Shown: positions 48,001-57,257, counted from the first letter of the stretch. The stretch is DNA of 64,000 nt from PALSA-612 sp964595575 (GCA_964595575.1 CAZQRA010000006.1:1-64000), one strand, 5' to 3'. Notes: a model not told the origin generated them from the letters alone. Numbers and translations are program-made.

Positions 48001-50721
48001 ATGGACCCCTCGCCTCGGCTAGGCTCGCCCCCGCGAGCTACGAGCGCGGAAGCTGAGTCCACGTCACCCCCGCGCCCTCGCTGGCGGAAGGTCGCCTGCC
48101 TCTCGAGCGCTCCCTGGAATCCCTACCTGCGACTCCTGTACCAACATCTCGCAGACCAGGGTATGGAGCCGGTGCCAAGCGGGCGCCTGACGGTGTCGTG
48201 GCTGTGGCAGAGGAGGCGCGACGTCGGCTATCTCCACGTTCACTGGCCCGAGAGCCTCTACCGGCTCGGGCGCGGCCCCCGCCTGCTCCGACCGGCGCTC
48301 TCTTGGGTCAAGCTCGTCCTCTTCGCGATCAGGCTGGCCTGGGCCCGCCTCCTCGGCTACCGGCTGCTGTGGACGGTCCACCAGCTCTACCCGCACGAGC
48401 GGGAGGGCTGGGCCCGCGACGCGCTGGCCGTCCAGCTTCTCGGTCGAGCCTCCAGCCTCCTCCTTGTCCACGACGCCGCCACCGCCTCGCGCGTGCGGGA
48501 GGCCCTCCCTGGGGCCGAGCGCAAGATCCACGTCATTCCCCACGGCTCCTACATCGGCGTCTACCCGCCCGGGCGCCCGCGGGGGGTCGTGCGCGCCGAC
48601 CTGGGGATCCCGGACGACGCCCTCGTCTTCCTCAGCTTCGGGGAGCTTCGGGCCTACAAGGAGGTGGAGCTTCTGCTCGAAGCTTTCCGGTCCACGCATC
48701 TTCCTCGGGCGCGACTCGTCGTGGCCGGTCATCCCAAGGACGCCCGGGTGGCGGCGTCGGTGAGGGAGGCAGCGAGGGCCGACCCTCGCATCGTCCCCCT
48801 GCTCGGGTGGGTAGCCGAGGCGAGCGTCGCCGAGCTCTTCGGGGCTTGCGACGTCGCTGTGCTGGCGCGTGGCGACGGCGGTACCTCGGGGTCGCTCATC
48901 CTGGCTATGTCGCTCGAGCTGCCGGTGGTGGCCGCCGACCAGCCCGCCTACCGTGAGCTCCTCGACGGGGGTCGGTCCGGGTGGCTCTTTCGCGCGGGTG
49001 ACGTGGACTCGCTGGGCGGCGCTCTCCTTCGGGTCGCCGCCGAGGCCGCCTCCGTGCGCGAGCGTGGACGGCGAGCCTACGAGGTAGCAGAGCGTCTGTC
49101 GTGGCCGCAGGCGGCCGCGCGGACGGCCGCGCTTCTCCGTGAGCTGGCGCCGGGCGCGTCCCCCCGCCCCAGCCTCCTGGTTGCAGCCGGCTCGCCTCGC
49201 CTGGCATGGCTCGTCATCGCCCTCGGGGCAGCGCTCAGGCTGGCCCAGTACGCATCCGGCCGCTCGTTGTGGCTGGACGAGTCGTACCTGGCCTTGAACG
49301 TGCTCGGGCGCTCCTACTCGGGCCTGCTCGGCCGCTTGGACTACGCCCAAGGCGCTCCCCCCGGGTTCTTGGTGGCCGTGAAGCTGCTCAGCGACGCCTT
49401 GGGCAGCGGCGAGGAGGTGCTGCGGGCGGTTCCCCTCGTTGCCGGCCTGCTCTCTCTCCCCCTCTTTCACAAGCTGGCCAGGCTCACGCTCCCGCCGGCA
49501 GCGGCGAACGTGGCCCTCCTCCTCTTCGCCGTCAGCGGCGGGCTCATCCGCTACTCCTCCGAGCTCAAGCCCTACGCGCTGGACGTGGCGGCGGCTCTCC
49601 TCGTCAGCTGGCTGGCGGCGGCCCGCTGGCGGAAGGGGCTGACCGTGCGCGACGGGCTGCTCCTGGGCGCATGCGGACTGATCGCGGCGGCCTTCTCCTA
49701 CGCGGCCGTGTTCGTCCTTGCCGCGGTGGCGGTGGCGACCCTCGCTGGGCTGGGGATCGAGCGCAGGCGCGAGACCGTGCCCGCGGTAGCCGCGATGTTG
49801 GCTCCCTGGGTGGGCGCTCTCGCGGGGGTCTACTTCCTCCTCGCGCCCAAGGTGCGCGACCTCCAGGAGACCGCCCTCACCTCCTTCTACCTCCCTCTGC
49901 CCCCGTCCTCGGGGGCCGAGCTGCGCCGGCTCGGCGGGGCAGCCACTGACCTCTTCACCAACCACGTGGCTCTGGACCTACCCTTGTCGGTCGGCCTCGT
50001 CGCCGCCGCGCTCGGCTGCCTCGGCGTCTGGGCACTGGCTCGAGCAAGTCCCTTCTTCCTGCTGCTCTCGGCCGCTCTCGTCGGCTCTGTGGTGGTGGCG
50101 TCGGCCCTCGACCTGTACCCGTGGGGGGGCAGGTTCACCTTGTTCCTCGTCCCCTTCGTCATCCTGGCCGTCGCGTCCGGGATCGGCCGTGTCGCCGAGG
50201 TGGGGCGGGGCTCGCTGCTCCTCGCCTCGGCGCTGGCCGTGCTCGTCCTCGCCCTGCCGCTTGGCAGGGCTGCCTACCACCTCCCGGAGCCGCGTACGCT
50301 GGAGGAGATGAAGCCCCTCGTTCGTCGTCTAGGGGCGGGATGGCGTCAGGGAGACACGCTCTACCTGAACGCCTCCGCCCAGTACGCCTTCCGCTACTAC
50401 AGCCAATACCGGGGCATGGCCGAGCGGACAGGGCGGACTCTGTGGCCGGTGGTTCCCGCCCCAGGCGGCCGCTCGGGGACCTCGCCTGCCCTGCTCTCGT
50501 CGCCTCCCAGCGTGGTCGTGGGACGGCCCAGGGAGGAGACCGTCACCGCCGTGTCCCGGCGTGTCGCTGCCCTCAGCGTGCGCAGGCGCCGTATCTGGGT
50601 TCTCCTTAGCCACCTCCAGCAGGAGGATCTCCGCTCTCTTCCCGCCCGTCTTGGCGGCTCGGTGCGTCGGGGAGCGGTCATCCGGCCCGGAGCCGCCCTC
50701 TTCCTCTACCAGCGGAAGTAG
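48001..50721 (+). CDS. Fusion of a GT4-type glycosyltransferase and a GT-C (GT39/83-like) membrane glycosyltransferase
   Basis: 906 residues. The N-half (about 30-385) is GT-B: LHVHWPESLYRLGRG, VIPHGSYIGVYPPG, LSFGELRAYKEVELLLEAFR, FGACDVAVLARGDGGTSGSLILAMSLELPVVAADQPAYRELL. The C-half (about 400-905) is a polytopic GT-C: the first loop has SLWLDESYLALNVLGRSYSGLLGRLDYAQGAPPGF, with the D-E catalytic pair after the first helix as in polyprenol-sugar-using enzymes, and more than eight hydrophobic helices. One frame without a stop between the domains. Could link a cytoplasmic and an outer-face sugar transfer. Confidence 0.88.
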   Translation: MDPSPRLGSPPRATSAEAESTSPPRPRWRKVACLSSAPWNPYLRLLYQHLADQGMEPVPSGRLTVSWLWQRRRDVGYLHVHWPESLYRLGRGPRLLRPALSWVKLVLFAIRLAWARLLGYRLLWTVHQLYPHEREGWARDALAVQLLGRASSLLLVHDAATASRVREALPGAERKIHVIPHGSYIGVYPPGRPRGVVRADLGIPDDALVFLSFGELRAYKEVELLLEAFRSTHLPRARLVVAGHPKDARVAASVREAARADPRIVPLLGWVAEASVAELFGACDVAVLARGDGGTSGSLILAMSLELPVVAADQPAYRELLDGGRSGWLFRAGDVDSLGGALLRVAAEAASVRERGRRAYEVAERLSWPQAAARTAALLRELAPGASPRPSLLVAAGSPRLAWLVIALGAALRLAQYASGRSLWLDESYLALNVLGRSYSGLLGRLDYAQGAPPGFLVAVKLLSDALGSGEEVLRAVPLVAGLLSLPLFHKLARLTLPPAAANVALLLFAVSGGLIRYSSELKPYALDVAAALLVSWLAAARWRKGLTVRDGLLLGACGLIAAAFSYAAVFVLAAVAVATLAGLGIERRRETVPAVAAMLAPWVGALAGVYFLLAPKVRDLQETALTSFYLPLPPSSGAELRRLGGAATDLFTNHVALDLPLSVGLVAAALGCLGVWALARASPFFLLLSAALVGSVVVASALDLYPWGGRFTLFLVPFVILAVASGIGRVAEVGRGSLLLASALAVLVLALPLGRAAYHLPEPRTLEEMKPLVRRLGAGWRQGDTLYLNASAQYAFRYYSQYRGMAERTGRTLWPVVPAPGGRSGTSPALLSSPPSVVVGRPREETVTAVSRRVAALSVRRRRIWVLLSHLQQEDLRSLPARLGGSVRRGAVIRPGAALFLYQRK

Positions 50722-50742
50722 GCGGGGAAGAGGGCGAGGGGC

Positions 50743-50748
50743 TACGCT
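50743..50748 (+). promoter_or_regulatory. -10 box TACGCT of the 50756 glycosyltransferase gene
   Basis: TACGCT seven bases before the ATG at 50756. Confidence 0.5.
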
Positions 50749-50755
50749 CACCCCC

Positions 50756-52018
50756 ATGACCTGGAGGCAGGCCTCGATCGAGCCGTTCTCCATCGTGTGC
50801 CTCTCCAGCCAGGAGTGGGCTTGCGACCTGCCTACGAACCGGCAGCAGATCATGCGCCGGGCGGCCGAGCGTGGCCATCGCGTGCTCTTCGTGGAGACGG
50901 GCTCCTTCCTCGGCACGCTGCTCCTTCGCCTCCTGCTGGAGCCACGACGGGCCTCCCTTGCGCGGCGGCTCTTCGCCAGCGAGGCGGTCGCCCCCCGGGT
51001 CCGGGTACGACGGGCGCTGAACGTGCTCCCCTGGCGCACCCGCTATCGCACGGCCAGCACGCTCAACTGTCGCCTCACCGCGCCCGTCCTGCGCGCCCTC
51101 GGCCGTCGGCTTCCCCGCCCCCTGGTGCTCTGGGTATACGACCCCCTGGCCGCTTGGCTCATCGGATCGTGCGGCGAGGCCTTGGCTGTGTACGACTGCG
51201 TCGACGACTACGTGGAGCAGGCGGGCAGGGATCCCCGACGGCGGGCGCTGGCCGCGGCCGGCGACGAGTGGGCGACGCGCCGATCCGCCCTCGTGTTCGC
51301 CACCACGCGCTCCCTGTACGAGAGGAAGCGCCGGCTCAATCCTCGAACCTACCTCGTTCCCAACGCCGGCGACAGTGTCCTCTTCCAACGGGCCGGCGAC
51401 TCTGGCATCGTCGCCTCCGAGGTGGCCCGGCTTGCCCGACCGGTGCTCGGCTTCGCGGGGAACCTCACCGCGGAGAAGGTCGACTTCGCCCTCCTGGAGG
51501 CAGTAGCGCGCGCCAGGCCGGCCTGGACGCTCCTCCTCGTCGGCCCGGGTCAACGCGACTGCCGGGAGGAGCTTGGGCGCCTCGCGCGGCTACCCAACGT
51601 GCGCTGGGTCGGGGCGAAGCCCCACCACGAGCTTCCGCGGTACGTCGCCGCCTTCGACGTCGGCGTCATCCCCTACCGGTGGACCGCGTACACCAAGAGC
51701 TGCTTTCCCCTCAAGCTCTACGAGTACCTGGCGGCCGGCAAGCCGGTGGTGGCGACCGGCCTGCCCGAGCTCCGCGGCATGGAGCCCGACGTGGTGGTCG
51801 TCGACGGGGTGCAGCCCTTCGTCGAGGCAGTGGCCCTCGCGCTAGAGCGCTCGAGCGAGGAGGACAGGGCGCGCCGGCGGGCGATCGCTGAGGCCAACAC
51901 CTGGGACGCAAGGGCAGCCCGCCTGCTCGCTCTCGTCGCCTCCGCGGTGGAGGGTGACGGCCAAGCTCCGGCTCCCGGCGCTAGCGTCATGGGGACCGGT
52001 AGCCACCTCGCGCGATGA
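50756..52018 (+). CDS. GT4/GT1-type glycosyltransferase
   Basis: 420 residues. IVCLSSQEWACDLPTNRQQIMRRAAERGHRVLFVETG at the N-terminus, LAVYDCVDDYVEQAGRDPR (a motif of TuaH/WcaI-like transferases), VPNAGDSVLFQRA, VLGFAGNLTAEKVDFALLEAVA and FDVGVIPYRWTAYTKSCFPLKLYEYLAAGKPVVATGLPEL. The ATG has a leaderless promoter; its TGA overlaps the deacetylase ATG. Confidence 0.85.
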   Translation: MTWRQASIEPFSIVCLSSQEWACDLPTNRQQIMRRAAERGHRVLFVETGSFLGTLLLRLLLEPRRASLARRLFASEAVAPRVRVRRALNVLPWRTRYRTASTLNCRLTAPVLRALGRRLPRPLVLWVYDPLAAWLIGSCGEALAVYDCVDDYVEQAGRDPRRRALAAAGDEWATRRSALVFATTRSLYERKRRLNPRTYLVPNAGDSVLFQRAGDSGIVASEVARLARPVLGFAGNLTAEKVDFALLEAVARARPAWTLLLVGPGQRDCREELGRLARLPNVRWVGAKPHHELPRYVAAFDVGVIPYRWTAYTKSCFPLKLYEYLAAGKPVVATGLPELRGMEPDVVVVDGVQPFVEAVALALERSSEEDRARRRAIAEANTWDARAARLLALVASAVEGDGQAPAPGASVMGTGSHLAR

Positions 52019-52875
52019 GAGAGGCCCTGTTTCTCCTCCTTCGCTCCACCCTGATTCCCGCCCTCGTCCGGGAGCTCGTGCAGCGGCGGAGGGCGACCAT
52101 CCTCGTGTGGCACGACCCCGACCCCGACGCCTTCGAGCGGCACCTGCGTCTGCTGCGCAGGCTCTACACGCCGGTCTCCCTGCGGGCGGTAGTCGATGCC
52201 ATCAAGACGGGGAGGATGCGGGAGCTTCCACCCAAGCCCCTCGTCCTCACGCTGGACGACGGTCACGAGGGCAACGCCCGGCTCTTGCCCGTGATCGAGC
52301 GTTACGGCGTTCCTGTCACCATCTTCCTCTGCAGCGCGATCATCGGCACGAGGAGGCCGTTTCCGTTCGTTCTCGGGCGGGCCTCCTCCCGCGGCCGAGA
52401 GGATCGCGAGCCGGGGCGGCACTTCGGGCTGTCCGAGGAAGCGATCGAGCGCATGCGCCATGCCGTCGACTTCCAGTCGCACACGGCCACCCACTCCAGG
52501 CTCCCGCTGTGCACGACCGAGCGGGCGCGGCGCGAGATCGCCGGCTCCAAGCGGGAGCTCGAGCGGCGCTTCGGGCTCGAGGTGTACGCCCTCGCCTACC
52601 CCAACGGGGACTACTCCGACCGGGACATCGAGCTGGCCAAGGAGGCAGGATACGGCTGCGCGCTCGCCGCCGACGCCGGCTTCAACGGCGCGGGAAGCGA
52701 CCTCTTTCGCCTCCGGCGCCTCACGCTCGACGACGGGGCGGGCCCCTCGGAGCTGGTCGTCAAGGCGAGCGGGGTGTGGGCCTTCCTCAAGCGGCTGGTC
52801 GTGGGGCAGCCCTACGGCTACCGCCCGGCGACTGCGGAGGGCGTCGTCCCTGCGGCCGGCAGGAGCCCCGGCTAG
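52015..52875 (+). CDS. Polysaccharide deacetylase (CE4-like)
   Basis: 286 residues. PLVLTLDDGHEGNARLLPVIERYGVPVTIFLCSAII carries the first catalytic/metal region (LDDG instead of the usual FDDG), FQSHTATHSRLPLCT has the metal His pair (H-x3-H), and ALAYPNGDYSDRDIELAKEAGYGCALAADAG the third motif. It removes N- or O-acetyl groups from glycans. No signal peptide seen, so it may act on lipid-linked precursors. Coupled by ATGA to the preceding glycosyltransferase. Confidence 0.88.
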   Translation: MREALFLLLRSTLIPALVRELVQRRRATILVWHDPDPDAFERHLRLLRRLYTPVSLRAVVDAIKTGRMRELPPKPLVLTLDDGHEGNARLLPVIERYGVPVTIFLCSAIIGTRRPFPFVLGRASSRGREDREPGRHFGLSEEAIERMRHAVDFQSHTATHSRLPLCTTERARREIAGSKRELERRFGLEVYALAYPNGDYSDRDIELAKEAGYGCALAADAGFNGAGSDLFRLRRLTLDDGAGPSELVVKASGVWAFLKRLVVGQPYGYRPATAEGVVPAAGRSPG

Positions 52876-52886
52876 CCTCAGGACCT

Positions 52887-53591
52887 GTGCCCGTGGCCAT
52901 GGGTCTCGTGCCATCGCTCCCGCGTGCTGTACGTCGGGCGGCCGAGATCGCGCGCAGCGAGGGTCCGCTTCAGCTGGGCCGCCGCATCCTTCGCAGAGCG
53001 GTCGCCCCGATCTACCGCGAGGTGGTCCTCCTCGCCCGGGATCTCCGTGAGCCGATCCTGGAGTCCGGGCCGGGCTTGCCGTTCCAGGTGCGGCTTCTCC
53101 GTGCCGAGGAGAGCGACTCCCTGGAGAGACTGCATCCGATGCTGACCGCGAGCCTCGTCCGCCAGCGCTTGGAGGCGGGCCAGACTGGCGTGGTCGTGTG
53201 GAGGGGGACGCGCCCTGTCGGGGTGAGCTGGCTCAAGTTCGGCGACGTCGACCTCCTCGGTCGGCCCCTTCAGCTCGCCGACGACGAGGCCTTCGGCTGG
53301 TGGGCCTACACGCACCCGGCGTTTCGTCGGCGCGGGGTGGCCACGGCCAGAGTGCTGTTCACGCTAGAGCACCTGCGCCGGGCCGGGTACCGCCGCCTCC
53401 TCGCGTTCGTAGAGCCGGACAACCGCCCCGGCTTCGGGCCGTTGACGAAGGCAGGCTACCGGGTGATCGGCACCGCCGGCTTTGTCCGCCTCGGGCCCTG
53501 GCAGCGCCACTTCCTCCGTCCGCTCGGGGGACGGCGGCGGTGGGGGCGGCCCGGAGAGCCGATACTGGCGAGTCGCGACCTTCCCGGCTGA
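52887..53591 (+). CDS. GNAT-family N-acetyltransferase
   Basis: 234 residues. A basic N-terminus, then FQVRLLRAEESDSLERLHPMLTASLVRQRL and AYTHPAFRRRGVATARVLFTLEHLRRAGYRRLLAFVEPDNRPGFGPLTKAGYRVIG, which is the acetyl-CoA site (R-R-x-G-V/x-A) and the terminal GNAT block. Substrate unknown; location suggests an amino-sugar. TAGCCT (52873-52878) lies eight bases before the GTG chosen. Confidence 0.78.
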   Translation: MPVAMGLVPSLPRAVRRAAEIARSEGPLQLGRRILRRAVAPIYREVVLLARDLREPILESGPGLPFQVRLLRAEESDSLERLHPMLTASLVRQRLEAGQTGVVVWRGTRPVGVSWLKFGDVDLLGRPLQLADDEAFGWWAYTHPAFRRRGVATARVLFTLEHLRRAGYRRLLAFVEPDNRPGFGPLTKAGYRVIGTAGFVRLGPWQRHFLRPLGGRRRWGRPGEPILASRDLPG

Positions 53592-53681
53592 CGCTTCTGC
53601 CTTGCGGCGAGGGTCAGGGCTTCCCGCCCTCGGCGTCGCTCGAGATCGCTCTCTCCGTGGGCGGCGCGGGCGCAGGTCGGC

Positions 53682-53687
53682 TACACT
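53682..53687 (+). promoter_or_regulatory. -10 box TACACT upstream of the lyase leader
   Basis: TACACT six bases before a GTG at 53694, which is out of frame with the lyase gene. Confidence 0.4.
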
Positions 53688-53693
53688 CGCTGG

Positions 53694-53774
53694 GTGACCG
53701 GCGCCCTGGTTGCGGAGTCAGCGCGGGGGAGCCGCAGGGTAGAGGGAGAGACGAACGGGCCGGCGATGCCGTGA
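53694..53774 (+). CDS. Possible 26-aa leader peptide coupled to the lyase gene
   Basis: From GTG 53694 a short frame (MTGALVAESARGSRRVEGE, then TNGPAMP) ends in a TGA that overlaps the lyase GTG (GTGA at 53771-53774). The -10 box TACACT is correctly spaced for a leaderless start, and the overlap is the same type that couples other genes here. It may be a leader peptide or chance. Confidence 0.35.
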   Translation: MTGALVAESARGSRRVEGETNGPAMP

Positions 53775-54721
53775 CCGGGATCGGCTCTGGGAGTTCCCTC
53801 TGGTGGAGAGGGCGATTTCGCGTCTACCTCTCCGCGGCCACCGCCGTCGCTTGCTCGGTCGGCTTCCTCGCCGGGGATGTGGGCGCGGGCACCAGGGCGA
53901 TCAGCTTCCGCGGCGACTACGAGACGGGGGACTACAGCCAGTGGGGAAGCTTGCAGTACGAGTTCGACCGGCCTCTCTCGGAGAGCTTCGCCATCGTGAC
54001 AGACCCGGTGCGCGAGGGCCGCTACGCGGCCCAGTTCACCGTTCGCCACGGCTACAGCCCGTTCGGCTGGGACGAGTCGACAGAGGTCGCCCGCGGCTTC
54101 AGCGACCAAGGCGCGGGCACCGAGTACTACTACGCCTTCAGCGTGCTCTTCCCGGAGGGGTGGACGGACCCCAAGGGCTGGGCGTTGGTGGTGCAGTTTT
54201 ACACCAAGACCTTCCCTGTGTTCCAGGGACCCCCTCCCGTCTCGATCGATGCCGGCGCCCGCGCGTTGCGGATGCACGTCGCCACCGGCCTCTCCCCGGT
54301 CGCCTCGGGGTCGCCAGTGAGGCGGGAGTACAAGCGGAGCTTCCTCATTGCCCCTACCCTCAACCCGGGGCGCTGGAACGACTTCCTGCTCCACGTGCGC
54401 TGGGCGGCCGACCGAAGCGGCTTTCTCCACCTTTGGCACCGGGTCGGCTCTGGGTGGTGGCGGAGATCCGTGTGGGCCGAGGGGATCCCCACGCTTCGCT
54501 ACAACCCGGCGTTCAACGGAGGCGCTGCCGACCCCATCGGGCTCATCAAGGAGGGCCTCTACCGGCAGAGCTTCTGTCGCGTTCCCGTCCAGATCAATTG
54601 CGCGGGCGGTCCCAGCCGTCAGACAGGCGTGCAGCCGCCGAGCGTCGTCTTCCACGACGGCTTCCGAAGGGGGGATGCCTTGGCCGAGGTCGTGCCCGAC
54701 CTGGTGGAGAAGCCTGGCTGA
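53771..54721 (+). CDS. Secreted polysaccharide lyase (heparin lyase I-like)
   Basis: 316 residues. A signal peptide (about 10-40: FRVYLSAATAVACSVGFLAG) precedes a beta-jelly-roll: FRGDYETGDYSQWGSLQYEF, GTEYYYAFSVLFPEGWTDPKGWALVVQFYTKTF, PVSIDAGARALRMHV and WNDFLLHVRWAADRSGFLHLWHRV, as in the heparin-lyase-I-like Pfam family. It would cut an acidic polysaccharide by elimination. Probably a trimming enzyme for the locus glycan (inference). GTG start; the usual -10 spacing fits only the small leader frame. Confidence 0.8.
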   Translation: MTGIGSGSSLWWRGRFRVYLSAATAVACSVGFLAGDVGAGTRAISFRGDYETGDYSQWGSLQYEFDRPLSESFAIVTDPVREGRYAAQFTVRHGYSPFGWDESTEVARGFSDQGAGTEYYYAFSVLFPEGWTDPKGWALVVQFYTKTFPVFQGPPPVSIDAGARALRMHVATGLSPVASGSPVRREYKRSFLIAPTLNPGRWNDFLLHVRWAADRSGFLHLWHRVGSGWWRRSVWAEGIPTLRYNPAFNGGAADPIGLIKEGLYRQSFCRVPVQINCAGGPSRQTGVQPPSVVFHDGFRRGDALAEVVPDLVEKPG

Positions 54722-54766
54722 TGGAGGAAGGGCCCGGGTCAGCGCGGCTGCCGATTCCCCGCCTCT

Positions 54767-56029
54767 CTACCGGAGGCGAACGGGGAGGCTCAGTCGGCTT
54801 CGCAACCCATCCAGGCTCGTGGCCTCGACGACCAGACGGTATACGGCCGGCGGCCCACGCCTGGGTCGCAGAACTCGGAGCCGTACCGCCAGCGGGCCCA
54901 CGGCTTGCGCGTAGATGCGGTGCCGCAAGCGCCCTGATCGGGAGCTTCCCAGGACGCTTCCAGGGAGAAGGGCGATGGGGACTCCGTCCGCCTTCCGACG
55001 CAGCTCCGCCTGCAGGCGGGAGACCTGGTCGACGAAGAGGTGTGCTCGCACCACCGCTTCGTCTCCCCGCGCCTGCACGCCGATCGTCTCCCTGGATCCA
55101 GATTGCAAGGGCATGAGCACCGGCGGAGCGGCGTGCGGGCACGAGGGCTGGGGAGGGGGAGCGCAGGGGCCGGCGTTCCACGTGGCCTCAGCCACCTTCG
55201 CCTGACCCGACTCGGAGAGGTGGAAGAGGTCGAAGGCAAGATCCGTCTCCTCCAGGGAGGGCCAGAGGCTGAAGACCGCTCCGGCGTCGGTCGCGCAACC
55301 AACGAAGTCTCTGCAGAGCGAGTCGATCACCGCGTTCAGCTCCCGGATGCGCTCGGCAACGGCTGCTCGCTCGGCCTCGCCCCCCGCGGGGTTGAGGAGG
55401 ACGGGGCAACGGTCTGTGTACCTCGCCCATGCAGCTCGAGCCGCCGGGCTGCCTGCGAGCTGCTTCCAGAGACCGACCCAGTCCGGAATGGAGACGACCA
55501 AGACGTGCGCTCCCGGCACGCCTTGCGTCAGCCGTTGGAGCACGCTGCGCAGGGAGCTTGCGAAGTGATCGGGAGGCGTCATCTGCGCGGGCGCGGCGGC
55601 GCAGACGTCGTCCGTGCCGGCCCAGACGGTCACGTAATAGGCTCTGTCGCGGACGGCCGTCTCTGCCTGGGTGACTAGATCGGCCATGCGGGCACCAGGG
55701 ACAGCGTGGTTGGCAACGCGGCCGGCGATGTAGGGGGTGCGGGCGAGGAGACGGAGGTAGTGGGAGTTCACGGCGGGGCTGGAGCCGGTACTCCAGGAGG
55801 CCGCATCGTCCCTCTCTGCGGCGCCGTCAGCGGCGAAGCCGGCGGTGAGGGAGTCTCCCAGCGCAGCCATCGAGGTGGGGATGGGGCTTGCGGCCGCGTA
55901 GGCCATGCCGGGTGGGGCGCGGAGAGAGGTCGAGCCGGCGAGGGCGGAGCCGGCGATTACTGCGGCCGCGCCGGCAGCCGTCAGCGCGGCAGGAAGTCTA
56001 CGACGCCACGTCCCGGAACGGGTTGCCAC
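54767..56029 (-). CDS. SGNH/GDSL-type secreted hydrolase
   Basis: 420 residues. A signal peptide (about 10-45, ending AGSALAGS...AYAA) precedes ALGDSLTAGF (block I Ser), NHAVPGARMADL, VTVWAGTDDVC (Asn replaced by Asp/Thr region) and DLFHLSESGQAKVAEATW (Asp and His). A C-terminal beta-like domain (LMPLQSGSRETIGVQARGDEAVV...) may bind glycan. It probably removes O-acyl groups. Its start overlaps the end of the acyltransferase gene by 32 bases, suggesting co-transcription. Confidence 0.85.
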   Translation of the reverse strand: MATRSGTWRRRLPAALTAAGAAAVIAGSALAGSTSLRAPPGMAYAAASPIPTSMAALGDSLTAGFAADGAAERDDAASWSTGSSPAVNSHYLRLLARTPYIAGRVANHAVPGARMADLVTQAETAVRDRAYYVTVWAGTDDVCAAAPAQMTPPDHFASSLRSVLQRLTQGVPGAHVLVVSIPDWVGLWKQLAGSPAARAAWARYTDRCPVLLNPAGGEAERAAVAERIRELNAVIDSLCRDFVGCATDAGAVFSLWPSLEETDLAFDLFHLSESGQAKVAEATWNAGPCAPPPQPSCPHAAPPVLMPLQSGSRETIGVQARGDEAVVRAHLFVDQVSRLQAELRRKADGVPIALLPGSVLGSSRSGRLRHRIYAQAVGPLAVRLRVLRPRRGPPAVYRLVVEATSLDGLRSRLSLPVRLR

Positions 56030-57251
56030 CTGCTCGGGAAGGAGAGGCGGCTCCCGCCGGCGCCGGCTGCGTCTCCTCCGGGAGCGCCTTCGAGGGAAGC
56101 GTCTCAGGGCCGGCCCGGTACCAGAGCCGCTTGCGGGCGAGCGCGGGCCGCTCCACGAAGCGGTAGGTGATGGTGGAGGCGATCACGGTAAGGGCTCCGG
56201 CGAGCGCCAGGTTGGAGACGAAGCCGGCGCGTCCGGCGAGCGTAAGCCCCTGGCTGTCCAGCCACCGGATCAGCGGGTAGTGCCAGAGGAAGACGCTGTA
56301 GGAGGCGACGCCGAGCCCGAACACGGGACGCCAGGTGAGGAAGCGGACGAGGGGGTTTCGTGGGCTGGAGAAGACGACGAGGCCCAGAGCGAGGGCGCAG
56401 GCGGCGGCGATCGGGGTCTGGATGTCGAGGGCGGAGAGAAGGTCCTGGTCGCGGAGGATGACGGCGGCCGAGAGTAGCCCGGCAATGGCGAGGGCTGTGG
56501 CAAGGCCCGAGCCAGGAGGAAAGCGGAGGCGCCCGTCCTCCCACAGCACGCGGGCGACGGCCAGCGTCATCCCAAACGAGAACCAGTCGGCGCGGACGGG
56601 AAGCGCCGTCTCCCAGACGATTCCGAGGCCGAAGAGACCGAAGACCGCCTTGGCCACGACGCCGACGGCGAAGAGGAGCGCCGCCGGGGCGAGGGCGGCG
56701 CCGACGGCCGGCATGCCGAGGCGCATCAGTCGCGCGATCATGACCCCACCCAGGATGGGGAGCAAGAGGTAGAAGGTCACCTCCACCGCCAGCGACCAAG
56801 CGGGAACGATGCCGGTGCTCACCAAGTCCGGTACGTAGATCTGGGAGAAGAAGAGGTTGGCGAACAGCCGCCCGGGCTCGCGGAGGAGGTCGCGCTGGAA
56901 GGCCACCGCCGTAAACAGCAGGATCACCCAGTACGCCGGCAGGATGCGGAGCGCCCGGTTCGTGAGGTAGCCGCGGAGCGAGGGGGTTGGCCGCGACCGG
57001 AGCGCCGAGGCGACGTACGGCCGGAAGAGCAGGAATCCGCTCAGCGCGAAGAACAGGGTGACCCCGGACCCGAGGTGCCAGAAGAACTGGGACGCGGGTC
57101 CGAAATCGACGCCGTGGGGCTGGGCGGGGGTGACCTTGCCGATGAGCCAGACGTGGTAGACGAGGACACTGGTCGCCGCCACCGCCCGCATGCCCTCGAT
57201 GCCGAGCAGCCGCGTACCTCCTCCGCCGGCGCCGCGTTGCATACTCCCCAT
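55998..57251 (-). CDS. Acyltransferase family 3 (integral membrane)
   Basis: 417 residues with about ten hydrophobic helices. LLGIEGMRAVAATSVLVYHVWLIG contains the conserved R-A-x-A...H pattern near the N-terminus, GVTLFFALSGFLLFRPYV and RALRILPAYWVILL the next blocks. These enzymes O-acylate sugars of surface polysaccharides. ATG with TAAGCT six bases upstream (leaderless). With the SGNH hydrolase it makes an acylation/deacylation pair. Confidence 0.88.
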   Translation of the reverse strand: MGSMQRGAGGGGTRLLGIEGMRAVAATSVLVYHVWLIGKVTPAQPHGVDFGPASQFFWHLGSGVTLFFALSGFLLFRPYVASALRSRPTPSLRGYLTNRALRILPAYWVILLFTAVAFQRDLLREPGRLFANLFFSQIYVPDLVSTGIVPAWSLAVEVTFYLLLPILGGVMIARLMRLGMPAVGAALAPAALLFAVGVVAKAVFGLFGLGIVWETALPVRADWFSFGMTLAVARVLWEDGRLRFPPGSGLATALAIAGLLSAAVILRDQDLLSALDIQTPIAAACALALGLVVFSSPRNPLVRFLTWRPVFGLGVASYSVFLWHYPLIRWLDSQGLTLAGRAGFVSNLALAGALTVIASTITYRFVERPALARKRLWYRAGPETLPSKALPEETQPAPAGAASPSRAGGNPFRDVAS

Positions 57252-57257
57252 GCAAGT

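Noticed and set aside
48064..49965. Antisense open frame of about 630 residues over the GT4/GT-C fusion
   Set aside because: Composition of a codon shadow (Glu/Gly/Arg-rich); no start signal or motif.
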